Assembly: GCF_900605015.1 (NCBI RefSeq)
Contig: NZ_LR027574.1
Location: 84,493-136,054, forward strand
From: Olsenella sp. Marseille-P4559
Lineage (GTDB): Bacteria; Actinomycetota; Coriobacteriia; Coriobacteriales; Atopobiaceae
Direction: 5' to 3'
DNA: 51,562 bases
How positions within the stretch are numbered: the first letter of the stretch is position 1; the number at the start of each line of letters is the position of its first letter. The position numbers and the translations under genes were made by a program. The notes under the pieces are model-generated. The model was not told the origin of the DNA and searched no databases. It saw nothing but the letters and a program-made list of their open reading frames with translations. This document shows positions 42,199 to 51,201 of this stretch, in pieces.

Positions 42199-43290
42199 AT
42201 GGCAGGAATAGCACCCGAGGTCCGCGCCCTCATGCGGCCGTCTGCGGCGGCGCTCGATCCCTATGATCCGGCCTTCTCGCCCGTGGATGTGATTCTCTCG
42301 GCAAACGAGAACAACTACGGAATCCCGCCCGAGGTCGCGCCCGCGCTGGCGGCGGCCGTGACCGAGGCCGCGTGGAACCGCTATCCGGTGCCGCTTGGCG
42401 GCGAGCTGCGCTCCCAGATTGCCGCGTGGCACAATGTGGCGCCCGAGCGGGTCATCATTGGCAACGGTGGAGACGAGCTTCTCTTCAACTTCTTCCTGGC
42501 GTTTGGCGGGGCGGGGCACGCCTTGGTGAGCTGTCCGCCCACCTTCTCGGTCTACGGTCTTTACGCTTCGATGGTCGAGACGCCCGTGATCGAGGTGGCG
42601 CGCGAGAAGGACTTTGCGCCCAATGTGGACGCCCTGGTCGAGGCTGCGCGCACGGCGATGCTTGTCGTGGTGACCTCGCCCAACAATCCCACAGGCGACC
42701 TCTTCCCGCGTGACGGCGTGCGCAGGCTCTGCGAGGCGTGCCCGGGCATCGTGCTTGTGGACGAGGCCTACATGGAGTTTGCCGATCCCGGCTCCTCCGT
42801 GGAGGGCCTGCTCCCAACCTACGACAACCTTGCCGTACTGCACACCTTCTCCAAGGCGTTTGCGCTTGCGGGTGCCCGTGTGGGCTACGTGCTTGCGAGC
42901 GCGCCCGTGGTGGCGGCGCTTGCCGCCGTGCGCCAGCCCTACTCAGTAAGCGTGCTTGACCAGGCCGCGGCTCTTGCGGCTGTCACGCATCGCGATGCCT
43001 TCCTGCCGGCCATCGAGGCGATTCGCATGGACCGCACCCGCCTGTCCGCAACGCTTGCAGGCCTTGCGTCCCTGGGCGTGCGCGTGTGGCCCAGCCAGGC
43101 AAACTTCATCTGCGTTCGCGTTCCGCACGCCCGCGATGCGTGGCGTCGGCTGCGCGACGAACGCTCAATACTGGTGAGGGACTTCTCATCCACGCCTGGC
43201 CTTGAGGACTGCCTGCGCATCACCGTGGGCAAGCCCGAGGAGAACGACCTGGTTGTGGGTGCGCTCACGTCGATTCTTAAGGGGGAATGA
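42199..43290 (+). CDS. hisC: Histidinol-phosphate aminotransferase
   Basis: A 363-residue PLP aminotransferase of the HisC subfamily. It shows [47 protein letters not shown] and the PLP lysine in [17 protein letters not shown]. It starts six bases after hisD with GGGG upstream. It converts imidazoleacetol phosphate to histidinol phosphate. Confidence 0.95.
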   Translation: MAGIAPEVRALMRPSAAALDPYDPAFSPVDVILSANENNYGIPPEVAPALAAAVTEAAWNRYPVPLGGELRSQIAAWHNVAPERVIIGNGGDELLFNFFLAFGGAGHALVSCPPTFSVYGLYASMVETPVIEVAREKDFAPNVDALVEAARTAMLVVVTSPNNPTGDLFPRDGVRRLCEACPGIVLVDEAYMEFADPGSSVEGLLPTYDNLAVLHTFSKAFALAGARVGYVLASAPVVAALAAVRQPYSVSVLDQAAALAAVTHRDAFLPAIEAIRMDRTRLSATLAGLASLGVRVWPSQANFICVRVPHARDAWRRLRDERSILVRDFSSTPGLEDCLRITVGKPEENDLVVGALTSILKGE

Positions 43291-43292
43291 GC

Positions 43293-43880
43293 ATGTCACG
43301 CATGGCAAGCGTATCCCGAAATACTGCCGAGACCTCAATCGAGGTCTCGGTAAACCTCGATGGCACGGGGGCCTCTGACATCTCGACCGGTGTGGGGTTC
43401 TTCGACCACATGCTCACGGCGCTCTCGCGCCACTCGCTCGTCGACCTTGCGGTGCACGTTACGGGCGACACCTGGGTAGATGACCACCACACCGTCGAGG
43501 ACACGGGCATCGTGCTAGGGCAGGCACTCCGCGAGGCACTGGGCGACAAGCGCGGCATCCGCCGCTTTGGAGACGCCCTGGTCCCACTCGATGAGGCGCT
43601 GGTCATGGCTGCCGTCGACATCTCCGGGCGCGGCGAGCTCTTTTGGGACGTACCCATTGGCCCCCAGAAGGTGGGCACCTTCGATACCGAGCTTGGCCAC
43701 GAGTTCTTCTGCGGTCTGGCGCGTGACGCAGGCGTGACCGTCCACTTGCGTGAGGTCTCTGGCGAGAATGCCCATCACATCCTTGAGGCAACGTTCAAGT
43801 CGTTTGCCCGCGCGCTGAGGGCGGCCGTCGAGCCAGATCTGCGCGTGGAGGGGATTCCGTCCACAAAGGGGGCGCTCTGA
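43293..43880 (+). CDS. hisB: Imidazoleglycerol-phosphate dehydratase, monofunctional
   Basis: A 195-residue IGP dehydratase: [45 protein letters not shown] and [18 protein letters not shown] carry the two manganese-binding His clusters. It lacks the N-terminal phosphatase domain of enteric HisB, so histidinol-phosphate phosphatase must be encoded elsewhere. I prefer ATG 43293 (GGGGG at 43281-43285) over ATG 43287, which is too close to the site. The stop overlaps the hisH start (TGATG). Confidence 0.94.
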   Translation: MSRMASVSRNTAETSIEVSVNLDGTGASDISTGVGFFDHMLTALSRHSLVDLAVHVTGDTWVDDHHTVEDTGIVLGQALREALGDKRGIRRFGDALVPLDEALVMAAVDISGRGELFWDVPIGPQKVGTFDTELGHEFFCGLARDAGVTVHLREVSGENAHHILEATFKSFARALRAAVEPDLRVEGIPSTKGAL

Positions 43881-44593
43881 TGGCATCTGCGAAGATCGTC
43901 GTCATCGACTACCACAAGGGAAACCTCCTCTCGGTGCAGCATGGCCTTTCTGCGGTGGGCGGCGAGGCCGTTGTCTCCGACGCGCCCGCAGACATCTCTG
44001 CGGCCGCGGGCCTGGTACTTCCTGGTGTCGGGAGCTTCGAGAACGCCATGGAGTACCTAGACGCCTCGGGCCAGGGCGAGGCGATTCTCGACGCCCTGAG
44101 CCGCGGCGTTCCCTTCCTGGGCATCTGCCTGGGGCTCCAGCTCCTCTTTGCGCGTGGCGAGGAGCGCTCTGGCGAGAGGGGCCTGCCGCGCGAGAACGAG
44201 GAGCCGGTCGCGGCTGGCACTCCTGGCGATGACCGCTGGGTTGCGGGGCTCGGGCTCTTCGCGGGCTCGGTCACCCGCCTCCGCTCGGGGAGGCTCAAGG
44301 TGCCGCACGTGGGTTGGGACCAGGTCCATCCCACCCAAGTGGGCGAGAACGTGCGGCTCCTGCGCGGCGTCCCCTCAGGTGCCAACTTCTACTTCACGCA
44401 CTCCTACGCGCTTGCCGATGACGTCGACCCAACACTGGTGGCTGCCCAAACGCACTATGCACGGAGCTTTGGCGCAGCCGTTGCCTCCGGCTCCATCTTT
44501 GGCGTGCAGTTCCATCCCGAGAAGTCCTCGGCCACGGGTCTGGCGGTGCTCTCCAACTTCGTGGACATAGTCCGCGCGGGAGGTGTCCGATGA
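43880..44593 (+). CDS. hisH: Imidazole glycerol phosphate synthase, glutaminase subunit
   Basis: A 237-residue class I glutamine amidotransferase: IVVIDYHKGNLLSVQ, nucleophile Cys in FLGICLGLQLLF, and the His/Glu pair in FGVQFHPEKS. It supplies ammonia to HisF. An insertion of about 25 residues after the nucleophile region (RSGERGLPRENEEP onward) makes it longer than the usual 200-210. The ATG overlaps the hisB stop and its stop overlaps the hisA ATG. Confidence 0.94.
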   Translation: MASAKIVVIDYHKGNLLSVQHGLSAVGGEAVVSDAPADISAAAGLVLPGVGSFENAMEYLDASGQGEAILDALSRGVPFLGICLGLQLLFARGEERSGERGLPRENEEPVAAGTPGDDRWVAGLGLFAGSVTRLRSGRLKVPHVGWDQVHPTQVGENVRLLRGVPSGANFYFTHSYALADDVDPTLVAAQTHYARSFGAAVASGSIFGVQFHPEKSSATGLAVLSNFVDIVRAGGVR

Positions 44594-45324
44594 TTCTCTT
44601 TCCGGCAATAGACCTTGTGGGCGGCCGTGTCGTGCGCCTTGCGAACGGCGACCGCTCGCGCATGGACGTCTACTCAGACGACCCGGCTGCCGTAGCGCGC
44701 GACTTTCTCGCCCGTGGGGCAACCTGGGTGCACGTGGTCGACCTCTCGAGCGCACTCGGCGAAGGCGTGGCCGCACGCGATGCCAACGCGCAGGCGATAC
44801 GTGCCATCTGCCAGGTCGAGGGGATTTCGGTTGACGCGGGCGGCGGCGTGCGCTCGATGGGCGCCATGCGACGCCTTGCCGACCTGGGGGCCCGTCGCAT
44901 TGCCATGGGCACGGCCCTCGTGCGCGACCCTGCACTCGCCCGCCAGGCAGCCAGCGAGTTTGGCGACATGGCAGTGGCAGACGTTGCGGCGAAAGACGGC
45001 GTGGTGAAGGTGAACGGCTGGCGCGAGGGAGGCTCCCTTGCGGCAGATGACCTGGTTGCGCGCCTTGCTGAGATGGGCTTTCGCCACCTTGTCTTCACCG
45101 ATATCGCGCGCGACGGCATGCAGACGGGCATTGATGCGTCTGCGTATCGCCACATCGCCGAAGTTGCGGGGTTCCCCGTAGTCGCCTCTGGAGGCATTGC
45201 CAGTGCGGCGGACATTTGCTCCCTTGCGGCGTTGGGGCCGGAGGTGATCGAGGGCTGCATAACGGGGCGGGCGCTGTACGAGGGCGCGCTCACGCTCGAG
45301 GACGCTCTCGCCGCGTGCGGGTAG
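44590..45324 (+). CDS. hisA: ProFAR isomerase HisA
   Basis: A 244-residue TIM barrel: FPAIDLVGGRVVRL with the catalytic Asp8, VDAGGGVRSM, and the second catalytic Asp in FTDIARDGMQTG. It isomerises ProFAR to PRFAR. It starts in an ATGA overlap with hisH. In some actinobacteria HisA also acts as PriA in tryptophan synthesis; this sequence alone does not decide that. Confidence 0.93.
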   Translation: MILFPAIDLVGGRVVRLANGDRSRMDVYSDDPAAVARDFLARGATWVHVVDLSSALGEGVAARDANAQAIRAICQVEGISVDAGGGVRSMGAMRRLADLGARRIAMGTALVRDPALARQAASEFGDMAVADVAAKDGVVKVNGWREGGSLAADDLVARLAEMGFRHLVFTDIARDGMQTGIDASAYRHIAEVAGFPVVASGGIASAADICSLAALGPEVIEGCITGRALYEGALTLEDALAACG

Positions 45325-45427
45325 GCGTGGGGTGCCTGCCGGTCCTCCCGCACTCGCACAGCGCCACTTGGCTTCTGGTCGTTGCTCTTTGTTCTTCAGA
45401 AGGTCAGGCCCTGGTCCAGACTCCAGT

Positions 45428-45601
45428 CAGGGGATGACCCTTGTACGTGTTGGTTTCGTTTGATGGCCTCTTCGCATCTCTCGCCTGGCGAGTCGCAAAG
45501 CGAGCGAGCCGCCAAAGGCGGCGAGCGCCGAGCCTGGCGAGAGGTGCGAAGAGGCCCTGCCGAAGGGAAGTAACCATGCTGACAAAGAGGGTCATCCCCT
45601 G
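45428..45601 (+). promoter_or_regulatory. Long imperfect inverted repeat covering the hisF start
   Basis: GGCCTCTTCGCATCTCTCGCC (45465-45485; 21 bases, quoted here only as its first 20 plus a final C) pairs with 45536-45556 with one mismatch; an inner GCCGCC/GGCGGC hairpin sits in the loop. Outward, CAGGGGATGACCC (45428-45440) pairs with GGGTCATCCCCTG (45589-45601), which lies inside hisF codons 5-9. The segment between the two outer and inner pairings contains the GGGAAG ribosome binding site and ATG. The folded RNA would therefore enclose the hisF start. It may control hisF translation or be an inverted duplication scar. Confidence 0.75.
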
Positions 45602-46343
45602 CCTGGATGTCAAGGACGGCCGCGTCGTCAAGGGCGTGAACTTCGTCGACCTTCGCGATGCCGGTGATCCGGTGGAGCTTGCGGCCAAGTATGACCGCGA
45701 AGGTGCCGACGAGGTGGTCTTCCTCGACATCACCGCAACGTCAGACGACCGGTCAACCACGGTCGAACTTGCCTCCCGTGCGGCGAGCCAGCTGCACATT
45801 CCCTATACGGTTGGTGGCGGCTTCCGTGACGTTGGGGGGTGCCGCGTGATGGTCTCCGCGGGTGCCGACAAGGTCTCCATCAACTCGGCCGCCGTGCGCG
45901 AGCCCACGCTCATCACGCGTGCCGCCACGGCCTTTGGGAGCCAGGCCGTGGTCGTGGCTATCGATGCCAAGCAGGTGGGACAGGACGACAAGTGGGAGGT
46001 CTATCTCGCGGGCGGGCGCATCCCCACGGGCATCGACGCCGTCCAGTGGGCCGAGGAGGCTGCGCGCCGCGGCGCCGGCGAGATCTTGCTCACGAGTATG
46101 GATCGCGACGGCACCAAGGATGGCTTCGACATTCCGCTCACGCGCGCCGTGTCCCGTGCGGTGGGCATTCCTGTGATCGCATCGGGCGGCGTGGGAATGC
46201 TCGAGCACTTCGCCGAGGGCATCATCGAGGGCGAGGCCGATGCGGTTCTCGCTGCAAGCGTCTTCCACTTTGGCACGTACACGGTTCGCCAGGTGAAGGA
46301 GTACATGGCAAGCCAGGGCATTCCGGTGAGGCTCGACTTCTAG
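45576..46343 (+). CDS. hisF: Imidazole glycerol phosphate synthase, cyclase subunit
   Basis: A 255-residue TIM barrel: [19 protein letters not shown] with catalytic Asp11, [21 protein letters not shown], and catalytic Asp in [15 protein letters not shown]. It makes IGP and AICAR from PRFAR and HisH-derived ammonia. It is separated from hisA by 251 bp, unlike all other tightly packed his genes, and that gap is largely the inverted repeat. The start is ATG 45576 behind GGGAAG; the open frame upstream translates the repeat. Confidence 0.95.
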   Translation: MLTKRVIPCLDVKDGRVVKGVNFVDLRDAGDPVELAAKYDREGADEVVFLDITATSDDRSTTVELASRAASQLHIPYTVGGGFRDVGGCRVMVSAGADKVSINSAAVREPTLITRAATAFGSQAVVVAIDAKQVGQDDKWEVYLAGGRIPTGIDAVQWAEEAARRGAGEILLTSMDRDGTKDGFDIPLTRAVSRAVGIPVIASGGVGMLEHFAEGIIEGEADAVLAASVFHFGTYTVRQVKEYMASQGIPVRLDF

Positions 46344-46382
46344 GCCGGCGCCACAGCCATCATGAGAGAAGGAGCAAGAACC

Positions 46383-46766
46383 ATGCTTGATGCGTCGTCC
46401 GTCTCGTTCACCTATGCCGGCGAGCCCACGCAGCCCTGTGATGGCTTCCCTGCCTGCGTGAGCTTTGACGCCCACGGTCTGGTGCCGGTGGTGGTGCAGC
46501 AGGAGGGCACGGGCGAGGTCCTCATGGTCGCCTGGGCCAACCGGGAGGCGCTGGACCTCACCCTCAAGACGCGTACCAGCTGGTTCTGGTCGCGCTCACG
46601 CAAGGAGCTGTGGAACAAGGGCGCCACGAGTGGAAACATGCAGCAGGTGCATCGCGTTCTGGTTGATTGCGACGCCGACACCCTCGTCTACGTGGTGGAC
46701 TCGCCTGGCCCCGCCTGCCACACCGGGCACAGGAGCTGCTTCTTCCGCGAGGTTCCCCTCGCCTGA
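46383..46766 (+). CDS. hisI: Phosphoribosyl-AMP cyclohydrolase
   Basis: A 127-residue HisI: LVPVVVQQEGTGEVLMVAWA, TSWFWSRSRKELWNKGATSGN, DCDADTLVYVV and GPACHTGHRSCFF, including the metal-binding Asp and Cys residues. It opens the purine ring of PR-AMP. The start is ATG 46383 after AAGGAG. HisE is encoded separately downstream. Confidence 0.95.
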   Translation: MLDASSVSFTYAGEPTQPCDGFPACVSFDAHGLVPVVVQQEGTGEVLMVAWANREALDLTLKTRTSWFWSRSRKELWNKGATSGNMQQVHRVLVDCDADTLVYVVDSPGPACHTGHRSCFFREVPLA

Positions 46767-46853
46767 GCGCCCAGGTGCCACGCTGCCTGCACATTCCGCA
46801 GACACCCTTGCCGTACACTAGGCAAGCTGCCCGCACAGACCAAAGGAGAACAG

Positions 46854-47177
46854 ATGGGCGTCAGAACCGCAAACGTGAAGGACGGAAACATCGGGGAGAC
46901 CCTGGAGGGGCTCGCTGCCGTCATCCACCAGCGGGCAACCTCTGCGTCTCCGGAGCAGTCTTATACCGCGCGGCTCCTCACGCCCGAGAGGGGCGACAAG
47001 CTCCTCTCCAAGCTTGCGGAGGAGTCCTCCGAGATCATCATGGCCTGCAAGGACGACGACCATGACCACATCCGCTATGAGATGGGCGACCTTCTCTACC
47101 ACATGCTTGTTGTCGCCGAGAAGTACGGCATTTCCCTCGGCGAGCTGGCTGGCGAGCTTGACGCCCGCCGCAAGTAG
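46854..47177 (+). CDS. hisE: Phosphoribosyl-ATP pyrophosphatase
   Basis: A 107-residue all-helical HisE: ETLEGLAAVIHQRA, SYTARLL, KLAEESSEIIMACKD and YEMGDLLYHMLVVAEKYG, with the acidic magnesium-binding residues. It hydrolyses PR-ATP to PR-AMP, the second pathway step. ATG 46854 follows AAAGGAG. It is the last his gene. Confidence 0.95.
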   Translation: MGVRTANVKDGNIGETLEGLAAVIHQRATSASPEQSYTARLLTPERGDKLLSKLAEESSEIIMACKDDDHDHIRYEMGDLLYHMLVVAEKYGISLGELAGELDARRK

Positions 47178-47200
47178 GCAGAACCGGAGGTAATCCAAGC

Positions 47201-48463
47201 ATGGCTCAGAGGCCCGAGAACATCGACAGGGACGAGCTTGCCCAGAAGATCCAGCCGGTCATCCTGGGGGCCGACTACTCCTGCTACGCGTACGTCCGTG
47301 CCTTCTGGGAGGCCTACCGCGTCCGTTCGATTATCTATGCGGGTTCGGACATCAAGTCCATCTCCCGCACGAGATTTGCCGACTATCGCGTCGAAGCGGG
47401 CGTCGACTCTGAGGACGTACTTATCCCGCTGCTCAAGCGGGTGGGGGACCAGCTCTGCGTGGAAGGCCGCGTGCCGTTTCTCGTGACCTGCGGCGACTTC
47501 TACGCGCGCATCGTCTCCAAGCACAAGCCTGAGCTTGAGCGCTGGTACTACACACCGGTCGTGGACTTCGGCGTTCTCGACTTTGTCACCCAGAAGCAGA
47601 ACTTCTACGAGGTGTGCGAAGAGGTGGGCATGTCCTACCCCAAGACGCGCTTCCTCGACTGCTCGCTTACAGGTGCCACGCCAAACGACGAGGGCTTTAC
47701 GTACCCCCTGGTCGCGAAGCCGTCCAACTCGGCGCACTATCACTACGCAGAGTTCGAGGGCAAGAAGAAGGTCTTCGTAATCCAGACCCGGGAGGAGCTC
47801 TGCCAGGTCTACTCCGCGCTGCAGGAGTCGTGCTATGGCGACAGTCTCATAGTCCAGGAGCTTGTTCCCGGTGGCGACTCGCGCATGTACGCCCTTTACT
47901 GCTACGTCGACAAGGACTCCAACCCGGTCTTTACGGTCTGCTGCCACGTGGGCCTTGAGGACCACCATCCAAGCGCCATTGGCAATGCGGTTGCCATCGT
48001 CCCCGAGCCAAACGAGGAGATGCGCGCCTCCGCCGCGCGCTTCCTCAAGAAGGTCGGCTATCACGGCATGTGCTGCTTCGATGCCAAGTACGACGCGCGT
48101 GATGGCAGCTATCGCTTCCTCGAGGTCAACGCCCGTCCCGGTCGCAGTTCCTGGCTCGTGCTTCTCTCGGGCATCAACTATGCCCGCATCCAGGCGGAGG
48201 ACGTCGTCCTCGGCGTAGACCCCACGCCTGTGGAGCCTAGGGACGGCTGGGCCTATGTGGGGGTTCCCAAGGCAGTCATCGAGCGCTGCATGCCGGACGT
48301 CCCAGTGAAGGGACGCGTCCTTGAGGCCTACGACAACCACACGGCCCGCTTTGCGCTTGACTGGCCAGAGGACTCCCTTGCCCAGCGCTTCTGGGCAAGG
48401 GTCAACTTCTGCCACCAGGTCTCGAAGTTCAAGCGCTACCTTCCCGAGCCGGACCAGCTCTGA
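47201..48463 (+). CDS. ATP-grasp carboxylate-amine ligase
   Basis: A 420-residue ATP-grasp protein. The N-terminal domain begins VILGADYSCYAYVRAFWEAY. The ATP-grasp core has YPLVAKPSNSAHYHY, IVQELVPGGDSRMYALYCY and the metal-binding FLEVNARPGRSS. It resembles D-aspartate-ligase-like enzymes that add a residue to the peptidoglycan stem, and other carboxylate-amine ligases. The substrate cannot be told from sequence; a cell-wall role is only suggested by family resemblance. It starts 23 bp after hisE behind GGAGG, so it may be read through from the his operon. Confidence 0.8.
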   Translation: MAQRPENIDRDELAQKIQPVILGADYSCYAYVRAFWEAYRVRSIIYAGSDIKSISRTRFADYRVEAGVDSEDVLIPLLKRVGDQLCVEGRVPFLVTCGDFYARIVSKHKPELERWYYTPVVDFGVLDFVTQKQNFYEVCEEVGMSYPKTRFLDCSLTGATPNDEGFTYPLVAKPSNSAHYHYAEFEGKKKVFVIQTREELCQVYSALQESCYGDSLIVQELVPGGDSRMYALYCYVDKDSNPVFTVCCHVGLEDHHPSAIGNAVAIVPEPNEEMRASAARFLKKVGYHGMCCFDAKYDARDGSYRFLEVNARPGRSSWLVLLSGINYARIQAEDVVLGVDPTPVEPRDGWAYVGVPKAVIERCMPDVPVKGRVLEAYDNHTARFALDWPEDSLAQRFWARVNFCHQVSKFKRYLPEPDQL

Positions 48464-48497
48464 TGGCTGGGCTGCCTGCAGGAAGGTGCCACGCACG

Positions 48498-50516
48498 ATG
48501 ACGATTCGCGATCCCGGGGCACGTCCCGACTTCGATGATGCGCGCTCCCTTGAGGAGAGCCTGCCTGAGCTCCGCCGCCAGGTGGACGATGCCCCTGCCG
48601 ATCCCGGCTGCTACCTCTGGAAGGACGCACGCGGGCAGGTCGTCTATGTGGGCAAGGCAAAGAACCTGCGCGCACGCCTGCGCCAGTACGTGACGCTTCA
48701 GGACGACCGCGACAAGATCCCCCTCATGATGCAGGTCGTGAGGTCGTTCGACTATGTTGTGGTGGGCTCCGAGCACGAAGCGCTGGTGCTTGAGCGCAAC
48801 CTCATCGCCCAGTATCACCCCTACTTCAACGTCGACTTCAAGGACGACAAGAGCTACCCCTACATCGCCATCACCGAGTCGGACGTCTTCCCGGCCATCA
48901 AGTACACCCGCGAGCACCATCGCAAGGGCACGCGCTACTTTGGTCCCTACACCGATGCCCGTGCCGCCCGCGATACCATCGACACCCTGCGCAAGGTGGT
49001 GCCCATCTGCATCGCCACGTGCGCGGAGTGGAAGCGCTGCCGCCGCGAGCTCGAGCGGCGTCCGGACGAGGCCTCCATCGCCAACCTGGCGCTCGCGCGC
49101 ACGGGACGCCCGTGCTTTGACTACCACATGGGCAAGGGGCCGGGCGTCTGCGTGGGCGCCATCGACACCGTCGAGTACGCCAAGCACGTGCGGCAGGTCG
49201 AAGACTTTCTCGCCGGGCGGCGCTCGCACGTGGTCTCGGCCGTGGAGGAGCAGATGCGCGAGGCGGCAGCAGACCTCGACTTCGAGCGGGCCGGGCGCCT
49301 CAAGGCGCGCCTCGAGAGCCTGAACGCGCTCGACGACCGACAGCAGGTCATGTTCTCCTCGGATGTCTCGCTCGACCTCATCGGCTTCTACCGAGAGGAG
49401 ACCATCAGCGCCGCCTGTGTCTTCGTGGTGCGCGAGGGTCGCACGGTGCGCACCGTCGAGTTCATCCTGGATAAGGGAGCCGACGTGGGGGAGCTGGAGC
49501 TCCAGGGCGGCTTCCTCAAGCGCTACTACGACGAGACGGCCGACATCCCCTCAGAGGTCGACATCGATGTGGAGCTGCCCGACGCCGAGCTTCTCTCCGA
49601 GTGGCTCGCCGAGAAGCGCGGGCGCGCCTGCCACATCCATCGCCCACAGCGAGGCGAGAAGCGCCATCTGCTCGACATGGCGGCGGCCAACGCCCGCCAC
49701 GCGCTCATGCGCTACATGGTGCGCACGGGCTATGCGGACGACCGCACAAACCAGGCCCTGCTCCAGCTGGAGAGCGCCCTTGCGCTCGACGCGCCGCCCA
49801 TGCGCATCGAGTGCTTCGATATCTCCACGCTGCACGGTCGCTTCACCGTGGCCTCGATGGTCGTCTTCACCAACGGTCGTCCCGACAAGTCCCAGTACCG
49901 GCGCTTCAAGATCCAGACGCCGCTTACCGAGGCAAACGACTTCGCGAGCATGTCGGAGGTCCTCGCCCGTCGCTATGCGCCCGACCGCATGGTCGACGAG
50001 CGCTTTGGGTCCCGTCCCGACCTCCTGGTGGTCGATGGCGGAAAGCCCCAGCTCACGGCTGCCATGGAGCAGCTCTCCTCGCTTGGGCTCGATATTCCCG
50101 CGTGCGGCCTGGCGAAGTCCGACGAGGAGGTGTTCGTCCCCTGGGACGAGACGCCCGTGGTGCTTCCTTCGGGGTCTGCCTCGCTCTACCTCATCAAGCA
50201 GGTGCGCGACGAGTCCCACCGCTTTGCCATCACCTTCCACCGCGAGCTACGCGACAAGGCCATGACCGTCTCCGTGCTGGATGACGTTCCCGGCGTTGGC
50301 CCCAAGCGCAAGCGGGCCATCATGCGTCGCTTTGGCTCCCTCAAACGGCTGCGTGCCGCAAGCGTGGAGGACATCGCGCGGGTACCGGGCGTGCCGACTG
50401 AGGTGGCACAGGCGGTGTATGACGCGCTGCGCGCTTGGGGCGAAGAGGCCCAGACGGTGGCGGACAAGGCTGACGGCGCGGCGAGGGGCAAAAAGGGGCT
50501 TCCGGAGGGCAAGTAG
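48498..50516 (+). CDS. uvrC: Excinuclease ABC subunit C
   Basis: A 672-residue UvrC, which makes both incisions in nucleotide excision repair. Domains: GIY-YIG nuclease (about 25-110; PGCYLWKDARGQVVYVGKAKNLRARL), a Cys-rich segment (CIATCAEWKRC), UVR motif (about 250-285), the RNase-H-like endonuclease (RIECFDISTLHG, then LLVVDGGKPQL), and C-terminal helix-hairpin-helix (DDVPGVGPKRKRAIMRRFGSL). ATG 48498 follows GGAAGG. The length is normal. Confidence 0.96.
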   Translation: MTIRDPGARPDFDDARSLEESLPELRRQVDDAPADPGCYLWKDARGQVVYVGKAKNLRARLRQYVTLQDDRDKIPLMMQVVRSFDYVVVGSEHEALVLERNLIAQYHPYFNVDFKDDKSYPYIAITESDVFPAIKYTREHHRKGTRYFGPYTDARAARDTIDTLRKVVPICIATCAEWKRCRRELERRPDEASIANLALARTGRPCFDYHMGKGPGVCVGAIDTVEYAKHVRQVEDFLAGRRSHVVSAVEEQMREAAADLDFERAGRLKARLESLNALDDRQQVMFSSDVSLDLIGFYREETISAACVFVVREGRTVRTVEFILDKGADVGELELQGGFLKRYYDETADIPSEVDIDVELPDAELLSEWLAEKRGRACHIHRPQRGEKRHLLDMAAANARHALMRYMVRTGYADDRTNQALLQLESALALDAPPMRIECFDISTLHGRFTVASMVVFTNGRPDKSQYRRFKIQTPLTEANDFASMSEVLARRYAPDRMVDERFGSRPDLLVVDGGKPQLTAAMEQLSSLGLDIPACGLAKSDEEVFVPWDETPVVLPSGSASLYLIKQVRDESHRFAITFHRELRDKAMTVSVLDDVPGVGPKRKRAIMRRFGSLKRLRAASVEDIARVPGVPTEVAQAVYDALRAWGEEAQTVADKADGAARGKKGLPEGK

Positions 50517-51075
50517 GCGAGGCTGTGGAGTGTCCCAAGCGGAGCCTCCTGTGAGGGTACCCCCTGAGGTCATGACGGCATTTTTAAAGCGAGCACCTTC
50601 TATCCTATCGGCCTCCATGTCTGCGTCGACCGTTGTCACGCCACCCTGCATCGTGTGCCGTCTTCCCGAGGAACTCGTTACAGGTCGCAGGGTCGGTGCG
50701 GCCGCACGCCGTCTCTCGCGATGGCCCTTCTCACGAGCAGGTCTTGGGACGCGCCTGTGATGCCCTTCTAATTGTCAAGCCGTTTTCCAACGTGCGATTC
50801 TGGGCGATGGTGTCGTGGCAGAGCTCGCGTGCGGCGTGCCGCCTGGCGCATCGCATCGCCCCGGGCCTGGGGGCGTCCCTCGGGCGTCCTGCGGGCTGCA
50901 TGCGTGCGGGTCCTCCCGTCCGTCCCCGGCCCTCCGACGGCGACGGTGCGCGTCGCGCCGTCCGCGGCCCGACGCGCTCCTCCTCGGGCGGGGGCGGTGC
51001 CACCCCCTCGAGGATGGCCCCGGTGGCCGCGCCGGGCCCGCCCGCCTCTGATGTGGCCCCTGATTCCGCACGCTC
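50517..51075. other. Gene-poor stretch after uvrC
   Basis: Very GC-rich DNA (notably 50860-51060) with only spurious overlapping open frames and no ribosome-binding-site-backed start that I trust. A weak GAGGCT/AGCCTC hairpin follows uvrC (about 50519-50548). It may be decayed coding or mobile DNA. Confidence 0.4.
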
Positions 51076-51201
51076 CTAGGCGACGGGCGATGCGGCGCAC
51101 CCCATTGGCGTGAGCCAGCCCAGTCGGGCTTGACCCCTCCCGCTGTCATAGCAGTCGATACAGTCGTCGACGAGCGCGGAGATCTGCTCATGCGTCAGGG
51201 C
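51076..51201 (-). pseudogene. IS3-type transposase C-terminal relic
   Basis: The last about 41 codons of a minus-strand frame read ALTHEQISALVDDCIDCYDS, then RGQARLGWLTPMGCAA, ending at 51076. This matches the conserved end of IS3-family OrfB transposases (an acidic helix, then a Y-N/D-x-R-x-Q segment, then LGWMSPVEYR). Upstream of it the frame is unrelated and very GC-rich, so the rest of the transposase is lost. Confidence 0.55.

Noticed and set aside
50633-51079. A 148-codon plus-strand frame after uvrC
   Set aside because: Biased Arg/Pro/Ala composition, no ribosome binding site, overlaps equally long frames in other phases.
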